Source: Mariniradius saccharolyticus AK6 (lineage in GTDB: Bacteria > Bacteroidota > Bacteroidia > Cytophagales > Cyclobacteriaceae). From it: DNA of 64,000 bases. Every line of letters starts with the position of its first letter. The stretch's first letter is position 1. Position numbers and translations under genes: made by a program. Location: assembly GCF_000330725.2 (NCBI RefSeq), contig NZ_AMZY02000011.1, forward strand, positions 186,001 through 250,000, read 5' to 3'. The notes under the pieces were generated by a model. That model did no database searches and was not told the DNA's origin. It was given only the letters and a program-made list of their open reading frames with translations. Below are positions 54,735 through 63,582 of the stretch, piece by piece.

Positions 54735-56492
54735 ATGCATATCAGCAGACTATTTGACCTGATTCCCCATCAAATCGCAACCTATGACAAAAAGGTAGCC
54801 TTGGCCCGAAAAGTTGATGGACAGTGGAAAACCTATTCGTCCAGGGAAGTAAAAAGTATCGTCGACAACCTAAGCTTAGCACTATTGGCAAGCGGTCTCG
54901 ACAAAGACGATAAAATAGCTATCATCTCCAACAATAGACCGGAATGGAACTTTGCTGACTTGGCCATGCAACAGATCGGTGCCATTTCAGTGCCGATGTA
55001 TCCCACGATATCTGCAGACGACTACCAGTACATTTTTAACCACGCGGAGGTGAAAATGGTCTTCGTCGGCGATGCGGAAATCTATGCCAAAGCAAAGGAA
55101 GCAGCTAAGGGTACTTCCATTCGGTTGATTTCTTTCGATAGGATAGACGGATGCGAATATTGGGAGGATTTTTTGAAAGCTGGCGACAATGGCAACCTAG
55201 CCGATCTCGAGCTTAGAAAAAATGGTGTTAAGACCGGAGACTTGGTTACCATCATCTATACTTCGGGTACCACAGGTCGTCCAAAGGGTGTCATGTTGAC
55301 CCATGGCAACATTATCCATAACCTGTACGCGGTAGAGGACCGAATCGTGGTACCGACAGGTGAAGGCAAGGCCCTGAGTTTCCTACCGCTTTGCCATATC
55401 TATGAACGCACAGGATCATATTGCTTCATTTACATGGGTATTTCGATCTACTATGCGGAGAGTATGGAGACGATCGGCGAAAACCTCAAAGAAGTCCAAC
55501 CGCATATTTTTGATACCGTACCGAGGCTTTTGGAAAAGGTGTACGACAAGATCGTTTCGAAAGGTTATGAATTGACTGGGGTGAAGAAGTCCTTGTTTTT
55601 TTGGGCGCTTAATTTGGGTTTGAAATATGAGCCCAACAAAGACCAAAGTGCCTGGTATAACTTCCAACTGAAACTTGCCAACAAGATCATATTCAGCAAA
55701 TGGAGGGAAGCATTGGGCGGAAATGTGATGCAAATCAATTCAGGCGCATCGGCACTTCAGCCAAGATTGGCCCGGGTGTTTTGGTCTGCGGGTATTCCTG
55801 TTTGCGAAGGTTACGGATTGACGGAGACTTCACCGGTGATTTCGGCCTCCGTCTGCAACCACAAGGATATCCGCATCGGCATGGTGGGCAAAATCGTAAA
55901 GGATGTGGAAGTGAAAATCGCTCCTGATGGGGAGATCCTTGCCAAAGGCCCCAATATCATGCAGGGCTATTACAAGCAGCCTGATTTGACCGCGGAAGTC
56001 CTCGAACCCGATGGATGGTTCCACACAGGTGATATCGGAGAGCTTCACGAAGGGGGCTATCTCAAGATTACAGATCGCAAAAAAGAGATTTTCAAAACTT
56101 CGGGAGGCAAGTACATCGCGCCGCAGCCGATGGAAAACAAGTTCAAGGAGTCACCAGTCATCGAACAAATCATCGTGGTCGGCGAAAACAAGAACTTTCC
56201 GGCAGCACTGATTGTGCCCAGTATCCAAGGATTGAAAGACTGGTGCAAACACAAGGACATTCCCTACACGACCGATGCCGAGATGCTGAAAAAGCCTGAG
56301 ATCCTGGACAAGTTCCAAAAGGAGATCGACGAGAAAAACAAGTACTTTGGTAAATGGGAGCAAGTCAAGAAATTTGTCGTACTTCCACAGCAGTGGACCA
56401 TTGAAACGGGAGAGCTTACCCCGACCATGAAGCTCAAACGCAAGATCATCCATCAAAAATTTGCCAAAGAAATCGAGTCCATGTACCAGTGA
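54735..56492 (+). CDS. fadD: Long-chain fatty-acid-CoA ligase
   Basis: The 585-residue protein is an AMP-forming acyl-CoA synthetase: IIYTSGTTGRPKGVMLTHGN (P-loop), GYGLTETSPVISAS, GWFHTGDIGELHEGGYLKI and DRKKEIFKTSGGKYIAPQ. It activates fatty acids with ATP and CoA at the membrane for beta-oxidation or lipid synthesis. Its length and the FKTSGGKYIAPQ end resemble the FadD15/LACS branch. It is the first gene right of the probable origin, has its own terminator and precedes the MarR/beta-oxidation operon. Confidence 0.93.
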   Translation: MHISRLFDLIPHQIATYDKKVALARKVDGQWKTYSSREVKSIVDNLSLALLASGLDKDDKIAIISNNRPEWNFADLAMQQIGAISVPMYPTISADDYQYIFNHAEVKMVFVGDAEIYAKAKEAAKGTSIRLISFDRIDGCEYWEDFLKAGDNGNLADLELRKNGVKTGDLVTIIYTSGTTGRPKGVMLTHGNIIHNLYAVEDRIVVPTGEGKALSFLPLCHIYERTGSYCFIYMGISIYYAESMETIGENLKEVQPHIFDTVPRLLEKVYDKIVSKGYELTGVKKSLFFWALNLGLKYEPNKDQSAWYNFQLKLANKIIFSKWREALGGNVMQINSGASALQPRLARVFWSAGIPVCEGYGLTETSPVISASVCNHKDIRIGMVGKIVKDVEVKIAPDGEILAKGPNIMQGYYKQPDLTAEVLEPDGWFHTGDIGELHEGGYLKITDRKKEIFKTSGGKYIAPQPMENKFKESPVIEQIIVVGENKNFPAALIVPSIQGLKDWCKHKDIPYTTDAEMLKKPEILDKFQKEIDEKNKYFGKWEQVKKFVVLPQQWTIETGELTPTMKLKRKIIHQKFAKEIESMYQ

Positions 56493-56547
56493 TTGTAGGA
56501 AACTTAATTTGATCAAATAGGTATTTTTCCAATTTTTCCACTGAATC

Positions 56548-56586
56548 AAACTATATTCTGATACCAGACAGAATATAGTTTTTTTT
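56548..56586 (+). terminator. Rho-independent terminator of fadD
   Basis: AAACTATATTCTG and CAGAATATAGTTT form a 13-bp stem with an 8-base loop, followed by a run of T to 56586. Confidence 0.88.
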
Positions 56587-56616
56587 ATCTCCATAATGTT
56601 ACCCTAAAATTTCCTC

Positions 56617-56664
56617 TGCATGCATAACTTTTTTTCAAAATAGTATGCATGCATACAATAATTT
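56617..56664 (+). promoter_or_regulatory. Operator-like palindromes and promoter of the MarR/fad operon
   Basis: GTATGCATGCATAC at 56643-56656 is a perfect 14-bp palindrome, and TGCATGCA recurs at 56617-56624. Shortly after the palindrome comes TAATTTTTG, close to the -7 element. The palindrome thus lies between the presumed -33 and -7 regions, where MarR-type proteins often bind and autoregulate. Likely ligands are acyl-CoAs, by analogy with other regulators of beta-oxidation. Confidence 0.5.
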
Positions 56665-56693
56665 TTGTAGATTGGCCGTATAAAGTGATACCC

Positions 56694-57170
56694 ATGAAGC
56701 GCGAAGAAACCGTTGACTATCACATCAAGAGTGCTTGGCATGCCATTTCCAGGATGTACAACCAAAAGGCCGTGATGGAGGACTTCACCACATCTATTGG
56801 TTTTGTACTGATCAATATCAACTCGAAAGAGGGGACGCCCGCCACCAAAATTGCGCCGCTGATGGGCCTGGAAGCAAGGAGTCTCACCAGAATGCTCAAG
56901 AGTATGGAGGAAAAAGGCTTGATCTATCGAGTACCTGACCCGATCGATAAGCGGTCCGTGCGCATTTTTTTGACTCCCGAAGGAAAAAGAAAGAAAGAAA
57001 TCTCGGTGCAAACCATCAAGGAGTTTAACCTCATGGTCCGCGAATTGGTCAGTGAGGAGGATTTGCAGACCTTCTTCTCCGTGTTCCAAAAAATCAACCA
57101 AGTCATAGAAAACCTTCAAACAGATACAGTAAACCCACTTCAGTACAACGATCCGCTGTACGAAGTCTAA
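56694..57170 (+). CDS. MarR-family regulator of the beta-oxidation operon
   Basis: The start is set at 56694 (MKREETVDYHIKSAWHAISR), giving 158 residues; an earlier ATG at 56649 lies in the operator palindrome. The winged helix is visible as TPATKIAPLMGLEARSLTRML and EKGLIYRVPDPIDKRSVRIFL, the latter with the D-x-R-S/A wing motif. It stands first in an operon with the beta-oxidation genes, 17 bp before the multifunctional enzyme, and faces a palindromic operator, so it is probably an autoregulated repressor that senses fatty acids or acyl-CoA. Confidence 0.88.
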   Translation: MKREETVDYHIKSAWHAISRMYNQKAVMEDFTTSIGFVLININSKEGTPATKIAPLMGLEARSLTRMLKSMEEKGLIYRVPDPIDKRSVRIFLTPEGKRKKEISVQTIKEFNLMVRELVSEEDLQTFFSVFQKINQVIENLQTDTVNPLQYNDPLYEV

Positions 57171-57187
57171 ACATCCAGTCAATTTTT

Positions 57188-59593
57188 ATGAAAAAAACCA
57201 TTCAAAAAGTAGCAATCCTCGGTTCGGGAGTGATGGGTTCGAGAATCGCCTGCCACTTTGCCAACATCGGCGTGCAGGTACTCCTGCTTGACATCGTCCC
57301 TGCCGAACCCAACGAGGAGGAAAAGAAGAAAGGCCTGACAACCGCGGACAAGGCGGTCCGGAACCGATTGGTCAATGCCGCGCTTGACAACACACTGAAA
57401 GCCAAACCGGCTTCCCTCTACGATGCTTCTTATGTGTCAAGGATCAGTACGGGCAACTTTGATGACGACTTGGCAAAAATCAAGGATTATGATTGGGTCA
57501 TCGAAGTAGTGGTCGAACGGCTCGATATCAAAAAAACCCTTTTTGACAAAGTGGAGAAATTTCGCAAGCCGGGTACACTCATCACTTCCAACACCTCCGG
57601 TATCCCGATGCATCTGATGTGTGAAGGAAGGTCGGAGGATTTTCAGGCAAACTTCGCCGGGACACACTTTTTCAACCCGCCACGGTATTTGAGACTACTT
57701 GAAATCATCCCCGGTCCAAAGACCAATCCGGAGGTAATCGACTTCTTGATGGATTATGGGGATCGCTTTCTCGGAAAGGAAACCGTGCTTTGCAAAGACA
57801 CCCCGGCGTTTATCGCCAACCGAATCGGTGTGTACGCAATCATCTCTGGCATGCATGCGATTGAAAAAATGGGCATGAGTGTTTCCGAAGTTGACAAGCT
57901 TACGGGTACGGTCATCGGACGCGCCAAGTCCGCGACCTTCAGGACCATGGACGTAGTGGGCTTGGATACCACGGTGAATGTTGCCAACAACCTGTACAAA
58001 GCCTTGGCCCATGATGAATCCCGGGACAAATTCCAGTTGCCCAACATTGTCAAAGTCCTCTATGAAAACAAATGGTGGGGAGACAAGACCGGTCAGGGAT
58101 ATTTCAAGATGATCCGCCACAAGGACGGCAGTAAGGAACTGAAAGAGCTTGACCTCAAGACCTTTGAATATAAACCCGAAGAAAAACCCAAATTCAAAGC
58201 CCTCGAAGCATCTAAGGAAATCGACGACCTCAAAAAACGCATCAAGTTTTTGGTCAATTTCGACGACCGCGCAGGTGAATTTTACAGGGCTTCTTTTTAT
58301 GATCTGTTCAAATATTGCTCCCACAGGATTCCTGAGATTTCCGATGAGTTGTACCGCATCGACCAGGCCGTATCTGCGGGTTTTGGTTGGGAACTCGGTC
58401 CGTTTGAAACCTGGGATATCCTAGGCGTTCGGGATACCGTCGCAAAAATGGAAGCCGCGGGCGAAAAAGCCGCCCCATGGGTACACGAAATGTTGGTTGC
58501 GGGAAAAGACAGCTTTTACACCGTCGAAAACGGACAACGCAAGTACTATGACATTCCAAGCAAATCGTATTTGCCGATCCCCGGTACGGAAGCCTTTATC
58601 CTGTTGGATACCCTGAAAGCAGGCAACAAGAAGGTCTGGGGAAATGCCGGTTCCACGATTTACGACTTGGGCGATGATGTGTTGGGTTTGGAATTCCATA
58701 CCAAAATGAATTCCCTCGGACAGGAAGTCCTAGAAGGCATCAACACCGCCATCAGTATGGCCGAAAAATCCTACAAAGGATTGGTCATTGGCAATGAAGG
58801 CGGCAACTTCTCAGCCGGTGCCAACTTGGCGATGCTCTTCATGTTTGCCGGTGACCAGGAATTTGATGAAATCAACCTGATGATCGCTGCATTCCAAAAT
58901 ACCATGATGCGTGCCCGCTACTCCGCAGTGCCTGTGGTGGTCGCACCACACAATATGGCTTTGGGCGGTGGCTGTGAACTCTCGCTGCATGCAGATGCTG
59001 TGCAGGCGCATGCCGAATTGTACATGGGCTTGGTGGAGTTTGGCGTTGGATTGATACCAGCTGGCGGTGGTACCAAGGAAATGACCTTGCGCTTCAGCAA
59101 CGAATCCAAAGCGGGTGACGTCGAGCTCAACCGCCTTCAGGAATACTTCATGAACATTGCGACTGCAAAAGTCTCCACCTCGGCGGCAGAAGCGCGTGGA
59201 CTTGGGTATTTACAAACCAAAGATAGCATCACACTAAACCGCAAGCGGGTTTTGGCGGATGCAAAGGCAAAAGTACTCGCCCTTCAGGCTGCAGGCTATA
59301 CCCAACCCGTACAGCAGACCAATATCAAGGTTTTGGGAAAAACTTCCCTGGCCCTGTTCGAGGCAGGCATCACGGGAATGCTGTATGGAAATTATATCTC
59401 CGAGCATGATGCAAAAATCGCCCGCAAACTCGGCTGGGTCATGTCAGGCGGAGATTTGTCTTCTCCTACGGAAGTGAGCGAGCAGTACCTTTTGGACCTC
59501 GAGCGCGAAGCATTCCTCAGCTTGACCGGCGAAAAGAAAACGCTCGAGCGGATCCACAGCATCTTGTTCAAGGGAAAACCGCTTCGGAATTAA
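57188..59593 (+). CDS. fadB: Bifunctional 3-hydroxyacyl-CoA dehydrogenase / enoyl-CoA hydratase
   Basis: The 801-residue protein has an N-terminal dehydrogenase (VAILGSGVMGSRIACHFANIG, an NAD site; GTHFFNPPRYLRLLEIIPG, with the catalytic His) and a C-terminal crotonase domain (GNEGGNFSAGANLAM, GGGCELSLHADAVQAH and GVGLIPAGGGTKEM). The order is reversed compared with E. coli FadB, as in many Bacteroidota and Gram-positive forms. It catalyses hydration and oxidation in beta-oxidation, working with the thiolase encoded downstream. A four-helix-bundle gene and inverted repeats interrupt the space between it and fadA. Confidence 0.93.
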   Translation: MKKTIQKVAILGSGVMGSRIACHFANIGVQVLLLDIVPAEPNEEEKKKGLTTADKAVRNRLVNAALDNTLKAKPASLYDASYVSRISTGNFDDDLAKIKDYDWVIEVVVERLDIKKTLFDKVEKFRKPGTLITSNTSGIPMHLMCEGRSEDFQANFAGTHFFNPPRYLRLLEIIPGPKTNPEVIDFLMDYGDRFLGKETVLCKDTPAFIANRIGVYAIISGMHAIEKMGMSVSEVDKLTGTVIGRAKSATFRTMDVVGLDTTVNVANNLYKALAHDESRDKFQLPNIVKVLYENKWWGDKTGQGYFKMIRHKDGSKELKELDLKTFEYKPEEKPKFKALEASKEIDDLKKRIKFLVNFDDRAGEFYRASFYDLFKYCSHRIPEISDELYRIDQAVSAGFGWELGPFETWDILGVRDTVAKMEAAGEKAAPWVHEMLVAGKDSFYTVENGQRKYYDIPSKSYLPIPGTEAFILLDTLKAGNKKVWGNAGSTIYDLGDDVLGLEFHTKMNSLGQEVLEGINTAISMAEKSYKGLVIGNEGGNFSAGANLAMLFMFAGDQEFDEINLMIAAFQNTMMRARYSAVPVVVAPHNMALGGGCELSLHADAVQAHAELYMGLVEFGVGLIPAGGGTKEMTLRFSNESKAGDVELNRLQEYFMNIATAKVSTSAAEARGLGYLQTKDSITLNRKRVLADAKAKVLALQAAGYTQPVQQTNIKVLGKTSLALFEAGITGMLYGNYISEHDAKIARKLGWVMSGGDLSSPTEVSEQYLLDLEREAFLSLTGEKKTLERIHSILFKGKPLRN

Positions 59594-59597
59594 GAGG

Positions 59598-59625
59598 CGA
59601 GAAGCGAGAAGCGAGAGACGAGAAG
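59598..59625. repeat. Left inverted repeat flanking the four-helix-bundle gene
   Basis: A purine-rich repeat of the type GCGAGAAGCGAGA begins just after the fadB stop. Its reverse complement is found at 60103-60129, so the two face each other across the small gene. This kind of repeat is dispersed in Bacteroidota genomes. Confidence 0.7.
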
Positions 59626-59684
59626 GGGGAGACAACAGATTTCGAATACTTTGAAGTAAATCCAACATTTAATCAAATCCAGAA

Positions 59685-60056
59685 ATGAAACTTAGACATA
59701 ATTTCAAAAACTTGATGGTATGGAATAAGGCGGTTGATATGGCTGTTAAGGTTTATCAAATCACGTCCAAATTTCCAAACGAAGAAAAATTTGGAATGAC
59801 TTCGCAAATGCGGCGTTCTTCTGTTTCTATTCCTTCCAATATCGCAGAAGGCACAGCCAGGAATTCTTCAAAAGCATTTACAAACAGTTTGGATATAAGC
59901 CTTGGAGAGAGTTTTGAGCTTGAAACCCAAACAATAATTGCTAGAAGAGTTGGGCTACTAACGCAAGATGATTTCGAATCCATCAATCATGATATCGATG
60001 AAATTCAAAAGATGATCATTGGATTCAAATCAACGGTAGAGCAAAATCCTTACTAA
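59685..60056 (+). CDS. Four-helix-bundle protein (23S rRNA intervening-sequence type)
   Basis: The 123-residue protein starts LRHNFKNLMVWNKAVDMAVKVY and continues FGMTSQMRRSSVSIPSNIAEGTARNSSKAF, the signature of the S23/IVS-encoded four-helix-bundle family. ELETQTIIARRVGLL completes the bundle. The role of free-standing members is unclear; relatives are encoded in 23S rRNA intervening sequences and as Avd in diversity-generating retroelements. Here it is inserted between fadB and fadA, separating genes that usually lie together, and it is bracketed by inverted GCGAGAAGCGAG-type repeats, which suggests an inserted unit. Confidence 0.9.
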   Translation: MKLRHNFKNLMVWNKAVDMAVKVYQITSKFPNEEKFGMTSQMRRSSVSIPSNIAEGTARNSSKAFTNSLDISLGESFELETQTIIARRVGLLTQDDFESINHDIDEIQKMIIGFKSTVEQNPY

Positions 60057-60102
60057 CTATCGTGTTGTCACCGCAAGGTATCACTGATGCTCTCTCTATC
60101 GG

Positions 60103-60129
60103 GTCTCGTTTCTAAACTCTCGCTTCTCG
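60103..60129. repeat. Right inverted repeat flanking the four-helix-bundle gene
   Basis: CTCTCGCTTCTCG and the preceding GTCTCGTTTC are the reverse complement of the purine-rich repeat at 59598-59625. Together they bound about 500 bp containing only the four-helix-bundle gene. Confidence 0.7.
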
Positions 60130-60186
60130 ATTCATTAACCAAAACGCTTATTTCAAGAATTAACATAACCCTAATCACAAACTTCC

Positions 60187-61362
60187 ATGGAAGCATACAT
60201 TGTAAACGGATATAGATCAGCGGTAGGAAAAGCCAAGAAAGGCGGATTCCGATTTTACCGCCCCGATGATTTGGCAGCAGATGTGATCAAACACCTCGTC
60301 GCCAATACACCCGGACTTGAAAACAAAATGGTCGATGACCTCATCGTCGGCAATGCGGTACCCGAAGCCGAACAAGGCATGCAAATGGGTCGCATGATTT
60401 CCCTGCTGGCACTCGGAAAGGATGTCCCCGGTTTCATCATTAACCGCTACTGTGGTTCCGGTCTTGAGGCCATCGCCCTCGCTGTCGGCAAAATCAAAGC
60501 GGGAATGGCAGATTGCATCATTGCAGGGGGAACAGAATCCATGTCCCTACTGCCCATGATGGGCTACAAAACAGCACTTAATTGGAAAATAGCCTCGCAA
60601 ACGCCCGACTACTACCTCAGCATGGGCTTGACGGCGGAGGAACTTTCCAAGGATTATGACATCAGTCGCGAGCAGGCGGACGAGTTCTCTGTGCGTTCGC
60701 ATGACCGCGCCTTGGCTGCTATCCAGGCCGGAAAATTCAAGTCCGAAATCGTCCCTGTCGAAGTGGAGGAAACATACCTCGACGACAAAGGAAAACGCAA
60801 AACGAGGAAGTTTGTCGTGGACACGGACGAAGGACCCCGTGCGGGCACATCACTCGAAGGTCTCGCCAGCCTAAAGCCAGCTTTCAAAATGAACGGCAAA
60901 GTGACCGCGGGTAATTCCTCGCAGACTTCGGATGGGGCAGCTTTCGTTGTTGTGATGTCCGAGCGCTTGGTAAAGCAACTCAATTTGGAGCCGATCGCAC
61001 GCATGATGTCCTATTCCGTCGCTGGTGTAGAACCACGCATCATGGGTATCGGTCCGAAAGAAGCCGTGCCAAAAGCATTGAAGCAGGCGGGACTTACCCT
61101 GGACAAGATCGACCTGATAGAATTGAATGAAGCCTTCGCTGCACAGGCACTTGCCGTGATCAAATCCCTCGACATGGATATCGACAAAGTCAATGTCAAC
61201 GGGGGAGCCGTCGCGCTCGGACATCCACTCGGTTGTACCGGTGCCAAGCTTTCCGTCCAACTCTTCAACGAACTCCGCAGACAAAACAAAAAGTACGGCA
61301 TGGTCACAGCCTGCGTCGGCGGCGGCCAAGGAGTGGCGGGGGTGTTTGAATTGCTGAAATAG
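60187..61362 (+). CDS. fadA: Acetyl-CoA acyltransferase (3-ketoacyl-CoA thiolase)
   Basis: The 391-residue protein is a thiolase: NRYCGSGLEAIALAVGKI holds the nucleophilic Cys, GGAVALGHPLGCTGAKL the catalytic His, and TACVGGGQGVAGVFEL the second Cys. It cleaves 3-ketoacyl-CoA with CoA in the last step of beta-oxidation. It belongs to the operon headed by the MarR gene and acts together with the fadB-type enzyme. Confidence 0.95.
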   Translation: MEAYIVNGYRSAVGKAKKGGFRFYRPDDLAADVIKHLVANTPGLENKMVDDLIVGNAVPEAEQGMQMGRMISLLALGKDVPGFIINRYCGSGLEAIALAVGKIKAGMADCIIAGGTESMSLLPMMGYKTALNWKIASQTPDYYLSMGLTAEELSKDYDISREQADEFSVRSHDRALAAIQAGKFKSEIVPVEVEETYLDDKGKRKTRKFVVDTDEGPRAGTSLEGLASLKPAFKMNGKVTAGNSSQTSDGAAFVVVMSERLVKQLNLEPIARMMSYSVAGVEPRIMGIGPKEAVPKALKQAGLTLDKIDLIELNEAFAAQALAVIKSLDMDIDKVNVNGGAVALGHPLGCTGAKLSVQLFNELRRQNKKYGMVTACVGGGQGVAGVFELLK

Positions 61363-61420
61363 AACCAAGAAACAAGAGTCAAGAACCAAGACTGTCTTGT
61401 TTCTTGCATCTTGGCTCTTG
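61363..61420. repeat. CAAGA-type inverted repeat between fadA and the acyl-CoA dehydrogenase gene
   Basis: AACCAAGAAACAAGAGTCAA on the left faces TCTTGTTTCTTGCATCTTGG on the right, forming a long imperfect hairpin. It could act as an attenuator or mRNA stabiliser within the operon, or may simply be another dispersed Bacteroidota repeat. Confidence 0.55.
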
Positions 61421-61453
61421 CCTCCCTTTAGAAAAACATAAAAATTCATCCAT

Positions 61454-63253
61454 ATGAGTCAATTAACAAAATCCTCCATCAACGGCGGTGAGTTCCTGAT
61501 CAAGGAAACGGACGCCCAAGACATCTTCATCTTTGAAGAGTTCAACGAAGAGCAAAAAATGATGGCCCAGGCCTGTCAGGACTTTGTCGATACCGAAATC
61601 CATACCAGGATCGAAGAAATCGACAGCATGAAGCATCCTGAGCTCGTGCCTTCCATTTTCAAAAAAGCGGGCGAGCTTGGCCTTTTGGGTATTTCGGTGC
61701 CGGAAGCTTACGGTGGCCTCGGCATGAGTTTCAATACCTCCATGCTGATAGCCGATATCGTAGGCGCTGCGGGCTCGTTTTCCACCACCTATGGTGCGCA
61801 TACCGGAATCGGCACTTTGCCTATTTTGTACTATGGCAATGAGGACCAAAAGTCCAAATACCTTCCCAAGCTAGCCACGGGCGAATGGGCAGCCTGCTAC
61901 TGCTTGACCGAACCCGATGCCGGCTCCGACGCCAACAGCGGCAAGACCAAAGCAGTCCTCAGCGCCGATGGCAAGCACTACATCATCAACGGCCAAAAGA
62001 TGTGGATATCCAATGCAGGTTTTGCGGATCTATTCATCGTCTTTGCCAAAATCGACGACGACAAAAACCTCTCCGCCTTTATCGTCGAGAAAACCTTCGG
62101 CGGCATCACCATGAACGAGGAGGAAAAGAAACTCGGCATCAAGGGTTCGTCCACACGCCAGGTATTCTTCAACGACTGCAAAGTTCCCGTCGAAAACCTC
62201 CTTTCCGATCGTGGCAATGGCTTCAAGATCGCAGTCAACATCCTCAATATCGGACGCATCAAGTTGGGTGCAGGCGTGTTGGGTGGCTGTAGGACGGTAG
62301 CTTCGCATGCCATCAAGTATTCGACCGAAAGGAAGCAGTTCGGCGTATCCATCAATACCTTTGGCGCCATCAAGCAGAAGCTTGCCGAAATGGCCATCCG
62401 TACCTATGCCTGCGAGTCACTTTGCTACCGCGCAGGACAGGATATCGAGGATAGGATGCAGGCCTTGGCCGCGGAGGGAATGCCTGATGCTGAAGCCAAA
62501 TTGAAAGCATTGGAGCAGTTTGCCATCGAAGCGGCTATCGCCAAGGTGCACGGTTCGGAAGTGTTGGATTATGTGGTTGACCAAGGCGTGCAGATATACG
62601 GTGGCATGGGCTATTCTGCCGATGCACCGATGGAGCGTGCCTACCGTGATGCCCGTATTTCCCGAATCTACGAAGGTACCAACGAGATCAACCGCATGCT
62701 GATGGTAGGTATGCTGCTGAAGCGCGCGATGAAGGGAGAAATCGCCCTCTTCGAACCTGCGATGGCTGTCGCCAATGAACTGACTTCGGTGCCGAGCTTT
62801 GAGAGCATCGATACTTCGGAATTGTTTGCAGCAGAGATGGACGTCATCAAAAAGCTCAAAAAAGTATTCCTCATGGTCGGCGGCAAGGCAGCCATGGCCC
62901 TCGCCGACAAAATCGAATCCGAGCAGGAAGTGATGATGAACCTGGCCGACATCATGATCGAGATCTACGCTGCGGAGTCCGCGATCTTGCGCACACAGAA
63001 GTTGGTGTCCCAAAGGGGCGAAGAAGCCGCGGCGCACCAGATTGCGATGTCCAAGGTCTATCTCTTCGAGGCGGTCGGCAAGATCGAGCAATCGGCCAAG
63101 GAAGCCATTGGCGCATTTGCCAAAGGCGATGAGCAGAAGGTCATGCTGATGGGATTGAAGCGCTTCACAAAGTCGGAGATCCTCAATACCAAGGAACTCC
63201 GAAGACAGGTCGCCGATTATATGATCGAAAAAGGCAAGTATCCCTTTTCCTAA
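61454..63253 (+). CDS. Acyl-CoA dehydrogenase
   Basis: The 599-residue protein has the acyl-CoA dehydrogenase motifs: YCLTEPDAGSDANSGKTKA, YIINGQKMWISNAGFADLF, VQIYGGMGYSADAPMERAYRD and RISRIYEGTNEINRML. The Glu in the last motif is the likely catalytic base, as in long-chain and VLCAD-like forms. About 170 extra C-terminal residues form a helical domain, as in the long VLCAD-type enzymes. It is the last gene of the fad operon and carries out the FAD-dependent first step of beta-oxidation, passing electrons to ETF. Confidence 0.94.
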   Translation: MSQLTKSSINGGEFLIKETDAQDIFIFEEFNEEQKMMAQACQDFVDTEIHTRIEEIDSMKHPELVPSIFKKAGELGLLGISVPEAYGGLGMSFNTSMLIADIVGAAGSFSTTYGAHTGIGTLPILYYGNEDQKSKYLPKLATGEWAACYCLTEPDAGSDANSGKTKAVLSADGKHYIINGQKMWISNAGFADLFIVFAKIDDDKNLSAFIVEKTFGGITMNEEEKKLGIKGSSTRQVFFNDCKVPVENLLSDRGNGFKIAVNILNIGRIKLGAGVLGGCRTVASHAIKYSTERKQFGVSINTFGAIKQKLAEMAIRTYACESLCYRAGQDIEDRMQALAAEGMPDAEAKLKALEQFAIEAAIAKVHGSEVLDYVVDQGVQIYGGMGYSADAPMERAYRDARISRIYEGTNEINRMLMVGMLLKRAMKGEIALFEPAMAVANELTSVPSFESIDTSELFAAEMDVIKKLKKVFLMVGGKAAMALADKIESEQEVMMNLADIMIEIYAAESAILRTQKLVSQRGEEAAAHQIAMSKVYLFEAVGKIEQSAKEAIGAFAKGDEQKVMLMGLKRFTKSEILNTKELRRQVADYMIEKGKYPFS

Positions 63254-63254
63254 C

Positions 63255-63286
63255 GACCTTTGAGGTTTTTTGGAACCTCGAAGGTC
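63255..63286 (+). terminator. Hairpin after the acyl-CoA dehydrogenase gene
   Basis: GACCTTTGAGGTT and AACCTCGAAGGTC pair over 13 bp with one mismatch, directly after the stop codon. A+T follows, so it is probably a terminator or 3'-end stabiliser of the fad operon. Confidence 0.7.
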
Positions 63287-63332
63287 TTATTTTCCACGAG
63301 AGCACGAAGACACAAGGAAAATTTGGATAAAG

Positions 63333-63362
63333 AAAAGCCCCTGAGCAATCGGGGGCTTTTTT
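63333..63362 (+). terminator. Second Rho-independent terminator
   Basis: AAAAGCCCC and GGGGCTTTT form a 9-bp stem with a loop of about 10 bases, followed by T residues. It backs up the first hairpin. Confidence 0.85.
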
Positions 63363-63501
63363 ATTGTACGCCGGTGTTTGGTTCCAAAGATCCACACCTA
63401 TATCACCACCAAGGGATTTGACCAAAAAATGGCCAAGCGACGAATTGGAGGTTTAACTAAACATTCTTACTTTTAAGATAATTGAAATATATCCGCAACT
63501 G

Positions 63502-63537
63502 TTGCTCTATGTATTCCATATAGCATACATAGAGCAA
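63502..63537. other. Perfect 13-bp hairpin before the DUF4375 gene
   Basis: TTGCTCTATGTAT (63502-63514) and ATACATAGAGCAA (63525-63537) form a perfect 13-bp stem with a 10-base loop, followed by GCGTGAATTAACTTGTTATA. It could be the boundary or recombination site of an acquired cassette, or an operator. The spacer 63363-63582 shows no gene. Confidence 0.5.
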
Positions 63538-63582
63538 TGATTGCGTGAATTAACTTGTTATAGGGCATTTTGTAAGGACACT

